From the NCBI RefSeq assembly GCF_003589925.1, contig NZ_CP032382.1, forward strand, positions 2,542,001 to 2,606,000: DNA of 64,000 bases. The letters are read 5' to 3'. The translations under genes were made by a program, and so were the position numbers. Under the pieces are notes generated by a model. The model did not search any database, had not been told where the DNA came from, and saw only the letters and a list, made by a program, of their open reading frames with translations. Shown in pieces: positions 45,181-54,073 of this stretch (positions within the stretch are counted from its first letter, which is position 1; each line of letters starts with the position of its first letter). Source of the DNA: Chryseolinea soli. Its GTDB lineage: Bacteria; Bacteroidota; Bacteroidia; Cytophagales; Cyclobacteriaceae.

Positions 45181-46492
45181 TATAGCCCTCATTAGTTCCT
45201 ATCACCAGGATATACTCTCTGTTGATTGGGTGCTGACCATCGGGGAGGTTGGAAAGCGCGGTACCGTGATCACCCCCAACCCCAATGAATATGAGATGCT
45301 GATGGCACAGGGGGCGCATGCTATTTATCTGAAACACTATTTCCCGCCCAGCGTGCCTCCGCTGGAAGAAATAGAAGCCTATTTCAAAGCCCGCGGCGTA
45401 AACGATTTGAAGGACTATGTGGCCACGGAGAAGTCCTATTATTTTCAAAGCGATGCGCACCTGATCGCCTATGCATACCAGTATGCGTTCGCATTTGAAA
45501 GGATCTTTGCAGAAATAAAGATCAACGCCATTCTACACCCGGTGCAAGGCGGGGAGGTGGTGAGACGGACCGCGGCACTTATTGCAGACCTGCGATCGGT
45601 CAGTGTTATTTTTCTTGGCGAAACGTTTATACCGGGTACCATGAACTTGTATTCCGACGAGTTTAGAACGGTATTGAAGCCGACCTTTCACCCTGAACTT
45701 TCTGCCGAAAAGGCAACCGAAGTCATTAACGATAAGATAAGCCGGAAACCCGTCGTTCACTACAGCACACAGCGGAGGAGATTCAAAGGAACGCCACTCC
45801 TGAAAAAAATGTACACGCTGGTCAAGGATGGCAACTGGAATATTCTGCGGGCCTACATTGCGCGAAAGAAAAGCTTGTCCATCGACTATGTGATCAAGGC
45901 CGGCTATACCAAACTCACGGGTGTGTTCAAGCCTCTGGATACCACTGAAAAATATTTTTACTATCCTTTCAATGTGGATGCTGAATCCGAGTTGTTCATC
46001 CGGAATCCCGGTTTTGTCGACCAGGTGGCGGCGATGGAAAAGTTGGCGAAGGTTCTGCCCAAGGGATATAAACTATACGTCAAAACACACCCCGGCGTCG
46101 ACGGGCATTTGTCGATACGCAGCTACCGGCGATTGCGAAAGATCAAAAACGTAGTGCCGCTAAAGCCCACCATCAACAGCTTCGATGTGGTGAAGCATAG
46201 TCAGGGTGTCGTCATGGCGTCGTCCACGGTGGGGCTCGAGAGTTACATCATGGGGAAAGCCACCTGCGTGGTGGGGCTTTGGCCTTATACTACGTATGGG
46301 AATTTTGTTACGGTGAATGATCTGAGCGAAACCTTCGACCGGATCCTCACCCGGAAAACGACCAACGATCCGGTGAAGTTTGTTCAGAACCTTTATCGCG
46401 ACACCATCGCGGGCTCCATCTACGGAAGCGCCGATGACTTCAAACTTTTGATCAACAATTTGTTCGAATACACCCATCTGAAAAATCGCTGA
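45167..46492 (+). CDS. KpsC/KpsS-like capsule synthesis protein, candidate CMP-sugar glycosyltransferase
   Basis: A 441-residue protein whose C-terminal half resembles the Capsule_synth (PF05159) fold of KpsC/KpsS: FYYPFNVDAESELFIRNPGF, LPKGYKLYVKTHPGVDG and VVMASSTVGLESYIMGKATCVVG (GT-B nucleotide-binding region). Members transfer Kdo from CMP-Kdo, and related families use other CMP-nonulosonates. Since this cluster makes CMP-pseudaminate, it is a good candidate for the pseudaminyl transferase; this is inference. The N-terminal ~190 residues are less familiar. It overlaps wzx by 14 bp. Confidence 0.72.
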   Translation: MEQFDIALISSYHQDILSVDWVLTIGEVGKRGTVITPNPNEYEMLMAQGAHAIYLKHYFPPSVPPLEEIEAYFKARGVNDLKDYVATEKSYYFQSDAHLIAYAYQYAFAFERIFAEIKINAILHPVQGGEVVRRTAALIADLRSVSVIFLGETFIPGTMNLYSDEFRTVLKPTFHPELSAEKATEVINDKISRKPVVHYSTQRRRFKGTPLLKKMYTLVKDGNWNILRAYIARKKSLSIDYVIKAGYTKLTGVFKPLDTTEKYFYYPFNVDAESELFIRNPGFVDQVAAMEKLAKVLPKGYKLYVKTHPGVDGHLSIRSYRRLRKIKNVVPLKPTINSFDVVKHSQGVVMASSTVGLESYIMGKATCVVGLWPYTTYGNFVTVNDLSETFDRILTRKTTNDPVKFVQNLYRDTIAGSIYGSADDFKLLINNLFEYTHLKNR

Positions 46493-46496
46493 GCGA

Positions 46497-47771
46497 ATGC
46501 GTGGAAACCGGTCCATATTGCTCCTGTTCTCGGTACTGCTAAACATCAGGTTGCTGACGGAACTACCGCGCGCACTAAGCCTGATGGGCTGGGCAGATTT
46601 TGGCGAGGCTGATTTTAACCGGCTGGCGTCCACACTGCTTTTGCTGTACTGTATGGTCGTCCTCTGCGTGAAGAGGAAGCTCATCAGTCCGCGATTGTTA
46701 AGCCAGGTGATTGTTTTGGCCCTTTGTTTTTTTCTGGCGTCCACGGCCATTGCGATCAACACGTTCATGACGATCGGCATGCCGATCAGCGGCATCTTCG
46801 TGGTGCTGTTGCGTTTTTTGATCGAGATCGTGCTGGTGGCGTTCGCGTTCAACTTTGTGGTCACACCGCGCGATCTGCAGGATGTTTTTGATTTTGTGTT
46901 CAAGCCGGCCCTGGCCGTATTCGTTCTGATCTCTGCGGTTCAAATCGCCACATCAAGCTATGCCGATATCCAGGGTGTGCATCGCATTCAAGGCCCCTTT
47001 GGGAGTCCCACGACGCTGGCCGGCTTTCTGCATCTTTTTATCGTATTGACTTTTTACTATTACGAAGGCCGCCGCACGACCATGTTCTGGATCTTGCTCG
47101 GCGTGCAATACCTGCTACTTTTTTACACGGGCAGTATCGCTACCGTTGCCGCAGCTTTTCTTTTTTTGTTCCTGGTGGGTCGCAAGCAACATTGGATGCG
47201 GCTCAAAGTGTTTTACCGCATGGTGCCGTTTGTCGTGGGGGCTGTAGTAGGGGGAATCGTGTTGAAATGGGAGTCCATCGCCAACCGGCTCTCCGTGGTC
47301 ATGAATTTGCAAAATTTCAAACTATCGGAGGGGTCGTCTTTAAAGTGGCGTTTTGATGCTTGGGCGGCTTACGTGTCGCTTTTAGAGAATAGTTTTGTGA
47401 AATGGATTTTTGGACTGGGCGTCGGCACTCAGCGATTTATTTTACACCCCGCATATCCCAACAGTCTCTGGAGAAAATTTGATGCACCCGGTACGCACAA
47501 CGACTACCTGGCCGTATTGGTCGACTTCGGTGTCTTGGGGTTAATTCTTATGTTGGGCGGTTTATATCTGTTGTTCCGCGCGATCCGAAACGTCGAACGC
47601 AATCATCCCAAATTATACTACCTGAGATTTTACCTCGTTACCGTGTTGTTGATCATGATGACGGAAAACTATATAGATCAACTTATTATGTTTACATTTC
47701 TGATATTTTTAACGGCCATTATCCGCGTCAATACCGCAGTGGCCGCTCCACCGGTGGCAGAGAATGCATAA
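46497..47771 (+). CDS. O-antigen polymerase/ligase-like membrane protein (Wzy 1)
   Basis: A 424-residue integral membrane protein with about ten to eleven membrane segments and a large periplasmic loop near residues 270-345 (FGLGVGTQRFILHPAYPNSLWRKFDAPGTHNDYLAVLVDFG), where the HNDYL motif is characteristic of the Wzy_C (O-antigen ligase/polymerase) superfamily. Four bases follow the KpsS-like gene stop. It probably polymerises the repeat unit; a second protein of the same superfamily is encoded at 49736. Confidence 0.82.
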   Translation: MRGNRSILLLFSVLLNIRLLTELPRALSLMGWADFGEADFNRLASTLLLLYCMVVLCVKRKLISPRLLSQVIVLALCFFLASTAIAINTFMTIGMPISGIFVVLLRFLIEIVLVAFAFNFVVTPRDLQDVFDFVFKPALAVFVLISAVQIATSSYADIQGVHRIQGPFGSPTTLAGFLHLFIVLTFYYYEGRRTTMFWILLGVQYLLLFYTGSIATVAAAFLFLFLVGRKQHWMRLKVFYRMVPFVVGAVVGGIVLKWESIANRLSVVMNLQNFKLSEGSSLKWRFDAWAAYVSLLENSFVKWIFGLGVGTQRFILHPAYPNSLWRKFDAPGTHNDYLAVLVDFGVLGLILMLGGLYLLFRAIRNVERNHPKLYYLRFYLVTVLLIMMTENYIDQLIMFTFLIFLTAIIRVNTAVAAPPVAENA

Positions 47772-47795
47772 GTACTTTTAAAAAAAATTAGTGAT

Positions 47796-48584
47796 ATGGC
47801 TTTCGAATTTCTAAGACCTTTTAAAGTTGCAAAAGAACGGGTAGGAAGGAACTGGGATGGGGGATATGTGTTGGAGAGCGATTCACTGTCGAGTGTGGAA
47901 GTGACGTATTCCTATGGCGTGGGCTGGGAACTTTCATTTGAGAAAGCATTGTATAGCCGTACACATAAAACCATCAGACTTTTCGATCCCACTCTGTTTG
48001 ATATGGGTAATATTCCCACCCAATCGAAACGGGGGTTGTACTGGCTGGGCCGCTATGTCGCGAAGGTGGTATACTTTAAATCCATTTTGCTCAGCTTGCC
48101 GCTGCGCGGATATGGCCTGAAGTTTTATAACGAAGGTCTGTCAAAAAGTAAAAACGGGAAATACAATTCCTTCACCAATCACCTGGCCGAATTCGGCGAC
48201 GAAGGAAAAAAGGTCCTGCTGAAAATCGATATTGAAGGTGGCGAATACGAAATGTTTGAAGATGAAAAATTTCTGAAATCGTTGGACAATGTCGTGCAGA
48301 TCGCCATGGAACTTCACGACCTGGAGAGCGAACTCGGCCGCGTGGAAAAAATCGTGCAGCGCCTGTCGGACCGTTTTTCGGTTGTGCATTTTCACGCCAA
48401 CAACTACGGCTATCTTTTTGAATCGAGAGGCAAAAAAGTGCCGTCGGTGATCGAGCTCACGTTTTTGAACAACGCCTATCTGAAACAACGCGTAGCCGAT
48501 ACGGCACCCCTGCCCGTTTCAAACCTCGACTACCCCAACGATCCCCAAAAGCCGGATATTGAATTATCACACCTGTTCAGTTGA
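47796..48584 (+). CDS. FkbM-type methyltransferase-like protein
   Basis: A 262-residue protein. The segment KVLLKIDIEGGEYEMFEDEKFL matches the core of FkbM/Methyltransf_21 enzymes, and the following AMELHDLE and HFHANNYGYLFESRGKKVPSVIELTF agree with that family. The SAM-binding motif I region is unusual (VTYSYGVGWELSFEKAL instead of a plain GxGxG). It lies among transferases, so methylation of a glycan hydroxyl is plausible. The acceptor is not known. Confidence 0.72.
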   Translation: MAFEFLRPFKVAKERVGRNWDGGYVLESDSLSSVEVTYSYGVGWELSFEKALYSRTHKTIRLFDPTLFDMGNIPTQSKRGLYWLGRYVAKVVYFKSILLSLPLRGYGLKFYNEGLSKSKNGKYNSFTNHLAEFGDEGKKVLLKIDIEGGEYEMFEDEKFLKSLDNVVQIAMELHDLESELGRVEKIVQRLSDRFSVVHFHANNYGYLFESRGKKVPSVIELTFLNNAYLKQRVADTAPLPVSNLDYPNDPQKPDIELSHLFS

Positions 48585-48599
48585 CAATCCCGGCGGTTG

Positions 48600-49733
48600 A
48601 TGAAGAAAAAGCGAATATTAGTAGACTTGTTAAACCTGGCAACCTCCGAGATCGCCGGAGTGGGTGTGTTTGCCAGAAATTTGTTCGACCTGTGGTTGAA
48701 GGAACCGGATCAACCCTATGAAATAGTTTTTTATTCCAGCTATGTCGTAGACGTCGAACGGGTATTGGGCATTAAGCCGTCGAAAAATATCCGGATAAAA
48801 AAGATAGGCCTCAAACATGTACTCGCCCGGTTCCTGTATCAACAAGTGGTCATGCCGTTCAGCTTGCTCCGCTACGATCTTTATTTTAATCCGACCTTAG
48901 GCATTCCATTTCTGGCGCGGATCACGGCGCCCACGACAAAATTGGCCGTGACGATACACGACTTGATCCCTTTCTTTTATCCGCAAAAATATAGCCGCCT
49001 GAGAGGGATCTTGGTGAAAGTCGTGAGCAAGTACGCAGCCAAAGCGGCGCACCGGGTGATCACCGTGTCGGCGAATTCAAAAAAAGATATTGTCAACATC
49101 GCGCGGATCGATCCGGACAAAGTGACGATCGTCTACAATTTCATTCCCACGACCCCGTTGTTGTCGAATGCAAAGGATGAACATTTTTTTCTTTGCATTT
49201 CCACCCTGGAGCCCGGCAAGAATGTGGAAAATACGATTCGTGGATTCGCCCGGTTCTTGGAGAAATATAAACAGCCCATCCAATTTTATTGGGCGGGGCG
49301 CGTCGGCTGGGTCTATACCCAGGCGGACCTCGACAACATGGTGCGGTCGCAGAACATGGTTGGATCTTTTATTTTCTCCGGATACCTGGATGAAGAAAAG
49401 AAACGGGAACTGCTCACCAACTGCACCGCGATTGTCTACCTCAGCCACTACGAAGGTTTTGGGTTGCCGGTGTTGGAGGGCATGATGTATAACAAACCGG
49501 CCGTGGTGTCAAACAATTCTTCGTTGCCCGAAGTGGTTGGAAAGACCGGCGTGTTATGCGATCCGCTTGACCCGGAGTCGATCGCCGATGCCATGCAGCA
49601 GGTGATCCTGAATCGGGATGCGCTGACGAAGGCCATTCCGGCTCAACTCAAAATATTTTCGCCGCAGGAACAACTGAACGTATTTAAAGATACCGTGAAC
49701 AAGTTGCTATGGCCCCACAGGAGAACGCCTTGA
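48600..49733 (+). CDS. GT4-family glycosyltransferase
   Basis: A 377-residue GT-B enzyme of family GT4. Features: N-terminal acceptor domain with a TIHDLIPFFYP block and VITVSANSKKDIV, and the C-terminal donor site YLSHYEGFGLPVLEGMMYNKPAVVSNNSSLPEV with the E(x7)E pattern. Start is the ATG at 48600; a TTG three bases upstream is an alternative. It adds a sugar to the lipid-linked repeat unit in the cytoplasm. Donor and linkage cannot be read from the sequence. Confidence 0.9.
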   Translation: MKKKRILVDLLNLATSEIAGVGVFARNLFDLWLKEPDQPYEIVFYSSYVVDVERVLGIKPSKNIRIKKIGLKHVLARFLYQQVVMPFSLLRYDLYFNPTLGIPFLARITAPTTKLAVTIHDLIPFFYPQKYSRLRGILVKVVSKYAAKAAHRVITVSANSKKDIVNIARIDPDKVTIVYNFIPTTPLLSNAKDEHFFLCISTLEPGKNVENTIRGFARFLEKYKQPIQFYWAGRVGWVYTQADLDNMVRSQNMVGSFIFSGYLDEEKKRELLTNCTAIVYLSHYEGFGLPVLEGMMYNKPAVVSNNSSLPEVVGKTGVLCDPLDPESIADAMQQVILNRDALTKAIPAQLKIFSPQEQLNVFKDTVNKLLWPHRRTP

Positions 49734-49735
49734 AG

Positions 49736-50998
49736 ATGGAAGCAAACAACAAACCCACATGGAGGGTATACAACGGCTATTTACTGGAATACAGTATCTA
49801 CGCGTTCGTGATCACCTATTTGTATACGATCCGGCTCTCCAATGCCGTTGCCCTGGTGATGTTGTTCTTTGCGTTGCTGTCCAATCCCTTGAAAGATAAG
49901 TGGGCAAAGCTGAAGTCGCGGAAGGAATTGATGCTGCATCCGCTTTACTTCATTTTGATCAGCATCGGCGTGTTGTACAGCACCGATATGAAATACGGCG
50001 TTTCGTTCATCGACCGTTCGATCCCATTTTTTCTGATGTCTGCGCTGTTGGGGACAAGCGAGTTCAATGAAAAAAGAATCGTGCCCCGTGCGGCCATGAT
50101 TTTTGTTCTGAACACCATCGTGGCGGCACTCTATTGCCTGGCGCAAAATGTGATCTTCTTCCGGGAGAACCACGTCGATTTCAAACGCTTTTTCGATTGG
50201 GAATATTCGTACGAACACCTCTCCGATTTCATTGGTCTTCACCCGACCTACTTTTCCATCGTTGTGCTGAGCGCGATCATCATCTTGATCTTACTGCCGG
50301 GCATCACCGTGCTTTGGCAAAAAATAGTAAGGGTATTGCTGGTGGTGTTCTTGTCGTTTTTTATCATCCTTTTGGGATCGAAGATCTGCATCGTGATCCT
50401 TTTCGCGTATAGCAACGTGGCCTTGCTGCTCTACCTGAAGCGCAAGAAAAATTTGAAAGCGATTTTGTTATACGTCTTCGTGAACGTGGCCTTGTTCACC
50501 ATTGCTTTCAATACGCATGTGATCTATTGGCGCTTTGCCATGGCTTATGAGACGGCCAAGAATACGTTGAACGGAACGGGACAATCGGAGTACCGATTTA
50601 TGCACTGGAAATGCGCCTCGTATGCCATTAGACAAAAACCCATTTGGGGCTGGGGTACGGCCGATTCAACTACTCCGCTCAACGAATGCTACAGGGCCAG
50701 CAACATGACCGAACTGTTGGACTACAATGCACACAATCAATATCTGGACACCTGGGTCAAAATTGGCCTGCCGGGACTGATCATCGTGTTTTTGTGTTTG
50801 GCGGCCCCTTTTTATGTGGCCGTGCGTAGAGGAGATTATGCGTTTGCTGCCATTTTCAGCGTTTATCTTGTGGTAGCACTGACCGAATGCATCTTTACGG
50901 TGCAAAAGGGGATTTTACTACACAGTTTCATAACTTCAATTTATTTCGGCCATATTTGCATTTTGGCAAAAAAAGGAGACCCATTGTCACAACTATGA
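49736..50998 (+). CDS. second O-antigen ligase/polymerase-like membrane protein (Wzy 2)
   Basis: A 420-residue polytopic membrane protein with about ten to eleven segments and a Wzy_C-type periplasmic loop (YNAHNQYLDTWVKIGLPGLI). It is quite different from the protein at 46497, so it is not a recent duplicate. One of the two may polymerise repeats and the other ligate the chain to a lipid A core or a protein. Start at 49736 avoids overlap with the GT4 gene; an in-frame ATG at 49709 would overlap by 25 bp. Its stop overlaps the WecG-like start. Confidence 0.8.
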   Translation: MEANNKPTWRVYNGYLLEYSIYAFVITYLYTIRLSNAVALVMLFFALLSNPLKDKWAKLKSRKELMLHPLYFILISIGVLYSTDMKYGVSFIDRSIPFFLMSALLGTSEFNEKRIVPRAAMIFVLNTIVAALYCLAQNVIFFRENHVDFKRFFDWEYSYEHLSDFIGLHPTYFSIVVLSAIIILILLPGITVLWQKIVRVLLVVFLSFFIILLGSKICIVILFAYSNVALLLYLKRKKNLKAILLYVFVNVALFTIAFNTHVIYWRFAMAYETAKNTLNGTGQSEYRFMHWKCASYAIRQKPIWGWGTADSTTPLNECYRASNMTELLDYNAHNQYLDTWVKIGLPGLIIVFLCLAAPFYVAVRRGDYAFAAIFSVYLVVALTECIFTVQKGILLHSFITSIYFGHICILAKKGDPLSQL

Positions 50999-51780
50999 TT
51001 GATAAAATCCAGGTAGCCAATATTCCCGTCAATTTGTTCACGGTTTCAACATTGCATGAAACCGTCAGAGAGGTTGTCCGGGATCAGGATCGGCGGATTT
51101 TTCTTCACGCCAATGCTCGCCTATTGGAGCTTGCCAACACAAAAGAAAAATGGCTTGTCGATTTTTTTAATGAGCCGAAGAACTATGTGATGTGCGATGG
51201 CTCCGGAATTCAGTTGGCAGCCAAACTGACCGGGCAGCCCGTGCCGGAAAAGATCCCCTATAACATCTGGATCTGGAGCTTTGCCAAGTTTTTGGAGCGC
51301 GAAAAGATGACGCTCTTCTTACTGGGCGCCGACAAAAAAACCATTGCCGCCGCAAAAACGGAATTGGAGCGGCATGCGAAGGATATTCGTGTGGTGGGAA
51401 TCTCTCACGGCTATTTCAGCAAGACAAAAAACTCGCCGGAGAACATCAAGACCATAGACTTTATCAATAGCTGCAAGCCCGATGTTCTGCTGGTCGGATT
51501 CGGCATGCCGATCCAGGAGCGCTGGATAAAAGAAAATGTGGATGCCTTGGACGTCCGGTGTATATTTTCCTGCGGTGGCGCTTTTGATTTCATCTCCGGA
51601 AACAAACCCGTGGCACCAAAATTTATCCGCATGATCCACATGGAGTGGCTCTTCCGGTTTATGCTCGACCCGATCCGGTTGTTCAGCCGGGTCAGCATCA
51701 GTTTCTTGCGATTTGGAAAGGTGCTCGTCAAAGAAGTGATGGGAAAAAACCGGAACAATACACCGCTGCCCCTGGAATAA
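50995..51780 (+). CDS. WecG/TagA/CpsF-family glycosyltransferase
   Basis: A 261-residue GT26 enzyme. DKIQVANIPVNLFTVSTLHE at the N-terminus, VMCDGSGIQLAAKLTGQP in the middle and VLLVGFGMPIQERWIKENVDAL near the C-terminus are typical; TagA-type enzymes add the second sugar, usually ManNAc(A), to the lipid-linked first GlcNAc. It probably acts right after the WecA-type enzyme encoded at 52952. ATG 50995 overlaps the previous stop (ATGA); the open frame upstream is inside that gene. A short hydrophobic/basic C-terminus may bind the membrane. Confidence 0.88.
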   Translation: MIDKIQVANIPVNLFTVSTLHETVREVVRDQDRRIFLHANARLLELANTKEKWLVDFFNEPKNYVMCDGSGIQLAAKLTGQPVPEKIPYNIWIWSFAKFLEREKMTLFLLGADKKTIAAAKTELERHAKDIRVVGISHGYFSKTKNSPENIKTIDFINSCKPDVLLVGFGMPIQERWIKENVDALDVRCIFSCGGAFDFISGNKPVAPKFIRMIHMEWLFRFMLDPIRLFSRVSISFLRFGKVLVKEVMGKNRNNTPLPLE

Positions 51781-51848
51781 ACTCGCCGTTCATACTTCCG
51801 GTTTCTTGAGCACGCCGACTTTCTGATAAAGATTCAAGGATGGCGTTT

Positions 51849-51960
51849 ACAAATTTACTACTTTAGCCACTGTGGCTGTAGAACTTGCCCCCGCGATTTC
51901 GCCATTCATCATCTCCCCACTTTCGTTCCTTTGATCGTTTCGTATTTCTCAAAAAACTGG
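51849..51960 (+). pseudogene. decayed partial copy of the wecA promoter and 5' end
   Basis: From about 51849 the sequence parallels the region from about 52918 at the start of the real wecA: CAAATTTACTACTTTAGCCACT versus a near-identical block, then, after an 11-base deletion, GTGGCTGTAGAACTTGCC against ATGGCTGTAGAGCTTGCC. The relic would encode MAVELAPAISPFIIS and stops at 51934 after 20 codons; similarity to wecA continues past a one-base deletion to about 51960. It has lost its function. It suggests a partial duplication, perhaps when the GT2 gene between the copies was inserted. Alignment was done by eye. Confidence 0.6.
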
Positions 51961-52059
51961 ACGAATATTTCTCATGAAAAAATTTTCTCTTCGCCGGATC
52001 GATCGACAGCATCGACGCAGTGGCGGCGCTGCGGAACGAGGCAATAACCCGGTGGTGTT

Positions 52060-52866
52060 ATGAAATTTTCGTTAACAGCGTCGCTCGTCATCTATAACAA
52101 TGATCCCGGAACGTTGGTGAACACGCTCACCAGTTTTCTATCCACAACACTTTCCGGTCATCTCATCCTCATCGACAATTCAGAGAAGCCGACGGCAAAA
52201 GACCTGATCACCGATCAACGGTGCCACTACTTTTTTAATAACGCCAACGTTGGATTTGGAGCCGCCCACAATATCGGCATGAAGCGAATCCTCGGGGAAG
52301 CAAAGTATCACCTGATCCTCAATCCCGATGTCACATTCGAGCCAGGGGCGTTGGAAAAGTTGTATGAATACATGGAACACAACCCCGACATTGGCCTGCT
52401 CTTGCCCCGTGTTTCCGATTTTCAGGGCGAGCCAAAATTTCTCTGCAAGCGACTTCCCGCACCGCTCGATCTTTTGGTGCGAAGGTTTGGATCAAAATTT
52501 CTGCAAGCGATCTTCCAGAAACGACTGATGCGCTATGAGATGCGCGACAAAGACTACAGCCGTCCCTTTGAGGCGCCCTATCTGTCGGGATGCTTTATGT
52601 TTTTTCGCGTGGAGGCGCTAAAAAAAGTCGGCCTTTTCGACGAACGCTTCTTTATGTACATGGAGGATGTCGACCTCTCGCGGAGAGTCCACCAACATTT
52701 CAAAACGGTGTATTATCCCGAGGTCCAGATCCGTCATGGGCATGCCCGCGAATCCTACCGTTTCAACGGGCTCCTGTTTGCTCACATAAAATCGGCCATT
52801 CGCTATTTCAATAAATGGGGCTGGTTTTTTGATGTCGAGCGGAGGGAAGTGAACCGCCACCTCTAG
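52060..52866 (+). CDS. GT2-family glycosyltransferase
   Basis: A 268-residue GT-A transferase of the WbbL/rhamnosyltransferase-like group. N-terminal VIYNNDPGTLVNTLTSFL, nucleotide-binding NANVGFGAAHNIGMKRIL and LILNPDVTFEPGALEKLY (acidic metal site), catalytic EDVDLSRRVHQHF near residue 205. It lies 279 bp after the WecG-like gene, with the wecA relic in that gap, and 85 bp before wecA. It probably adds one sugar to the repeat unit; with an RfbD-like gene in the cluster rhamnose is one possibility. Confidence 0.88.
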   Translation: MKFSLTASLVIYNNDPGTLVNTLTSFLSTTLSGHLILIDNSEKPTAKDLITDQRCHYFFNNANVGFGAAHNIGMKRILGEAKYHLILNPDVTFEPGALEKLYEYMEHNPDIGLLLPRVSDFQGEPKFLCKRLPAPLDLLVRRFGSKFLQAIFQKRLMRYEMRDKDYSRPFEAPYLSGCFMFFRVEALKKVGLFDERFFMYMEDVDLSRRVHQHFKTVYYPEVQIRHGHARESYRFNGLLFAHIKSAIRYFNKWGWFFDVERREVNRHL

Positions 52867-52951
52867 AAACCCGCTAGAATTGACTCGGATTCTAGCCGAA
52901 TTCTTTCAATTCCTTCCAAATTCACTATTTTTACCCACTTTTGAATTTCCT

Positions 52952-54001
52952 ATGGCTGTAGAGCTTGCCGCTGCGATTACATCGTTTGTTATCTCCTTTC
53001 TCATCGTTCCGGTGATTATCAAATACTCCCTGCGGAAGAACCTCGTAGACGTCCCCGGGCGTCGCAAAATCCATAAAAAGGTCACCCCGTCTATGGGGGG
53101 CATCGCCATCTTTATCGGCTTTTTTATCTCCTCGCTGATTTGGATCGACATCCAGGGCTGGGGCAATATCAAGTTCATCCTCGTAGCCCTGTTCGTCATC
53201 TTTTTTATCGGCGTGCGCGACGATTTAGTTCCCCTGCGGCCGCTCATCAAGCTCATGGGCCAGATCATGGCGGCATCGCTGGTGATCTTCTTGTTCGATC
53301 TTCGCATCCGCACCTTCTATGGCCTGTTTGGGGTCAATGAGCTGCCGACGCTGGTCAGCTACGCGGTCACGTATTTCACCATCATCGTCATCACCAATTC
53401 GTTCAACCTCATCGACGGGCTCGATGGGTTGGCGGGCACCATTGCCATTGTGGCGCTGCTTTCCTTTGGTGTGTGGTTCTTTTTGGTGGGCGAAGACATC
53501 TTTTCGATCCTTTCGTTTGCCATGCTGGGCGCCATCTTCGCGTTCCTCATTTTTAATTGGGAGCCTTCGGAGGTGTTCATGGGCGACACGGGGGCCCTGG
53601 TGATCGGCATGATGCTGGCCATCCTGGTCATCCATTTCATCGATGTCAACTATGCCTTGCCGGCCATGGCGCCCTACAAGTTCAACGGCTCCGTGGGGTC
53701 GGCGGCGTGTTTCATCATCATTCCCCTGGTCGATACGCTCCGCATTGTGATCCTGCGGCTCTCCAAAGGGCAATCGCCTTTCAAGCCCGACAAGAGCCAC
53801 ATCCATCATGCCATCATGCGGTTGGGCATGACCCACAGCCAGACCACACTCATCCTGGGGGGTGTTCAGCTGTTGTACATTTCGTTGGCCATCGCCTTCA
53901 ATCACCTGTCCGATATGTATGTGCTGTCGGGGTTGGTGGTTTTGTCGTTTTTGTTGAGCGTCACCCTGGACCGGCTCATCATCAACAAACTGTCGGATTA
54001 G
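52952..54001 (+). CDS. wecA: WecA/MraY-family UDP-sugar:undecaprenyl-phosphate transferase
   Basis: Starts lipid-linked glycan synthesis by moving a HexNAc-1-phosphate to undecaprenyl phosphate. The 349-residue protein has about 11 membrane helices and the family motifs DDLVPLRPLIKL, NSFNLIDGLDGLAGTIA, FMGDTGALVIGMML and the cytoplasmic HIHHAIMRLG (HxxH-type region seen in WecA). ATG 52952 gives a normal N-terminus MAVELAAAITSFVIS; the frame runs back to 52880 but those 24 residues match nothing. Last gene of the polysaccharide island. A degenerate copy of its beginning lies at 51849. Confidence 0.9.
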   Translation: MAVELAAAITSFVISFLIVPVIIKYSLRKNLVDVPGRRKIHKKVTPSMGGIAIFIGFFISSLIWIDIQGWGNIKFILVALFVIFFIGVRDDLVPLRPLIKLMGQIMAASLVIFLFDLRIRTFYGLFGVNELPTLVSYAVTYFTIIVITNSFNLIDGLDGLAGTIAIVALLSFGVWFFLVGEDIFSILSFAMLGAIFAFLIFNWEPSEVFMGDTGALVIGMMLAILVIHFIDVNYALPAMAPYKFNGSVGSAACFIIIPLVDTLRIVILRLSKGQSPFKPDKSHIHHAIMRLGMTHSQTTLILGGVQLLYISLAIAFNHLSDMYVLSGLVVLSFLLSVTLDRLIINKLSD

Positions 54002-54022
54002 GTCGGACCGTGGCGGGGACGA

Positions 54023-54054
54023 TTGACAAATGCCCGCGTAAAACCGTATTTTTG
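54023..54054 (+). promoter_or_regulatory. Bacteroidota-type promoter for pheS
   Basis: TTG at 54023-54025 and TATTTTTG at 54047-54054, separated by 21 bp, match the TTG / TAnnTTTG consensus well. Transcription would begin near 54061, 13 bp before the pheS ATG at 54074, so pheS is independent of the polysaccharide operon. Confidence 0.7.
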
Positions 54055-54073
54055 GAGCTTTATAGAGTGTTTC

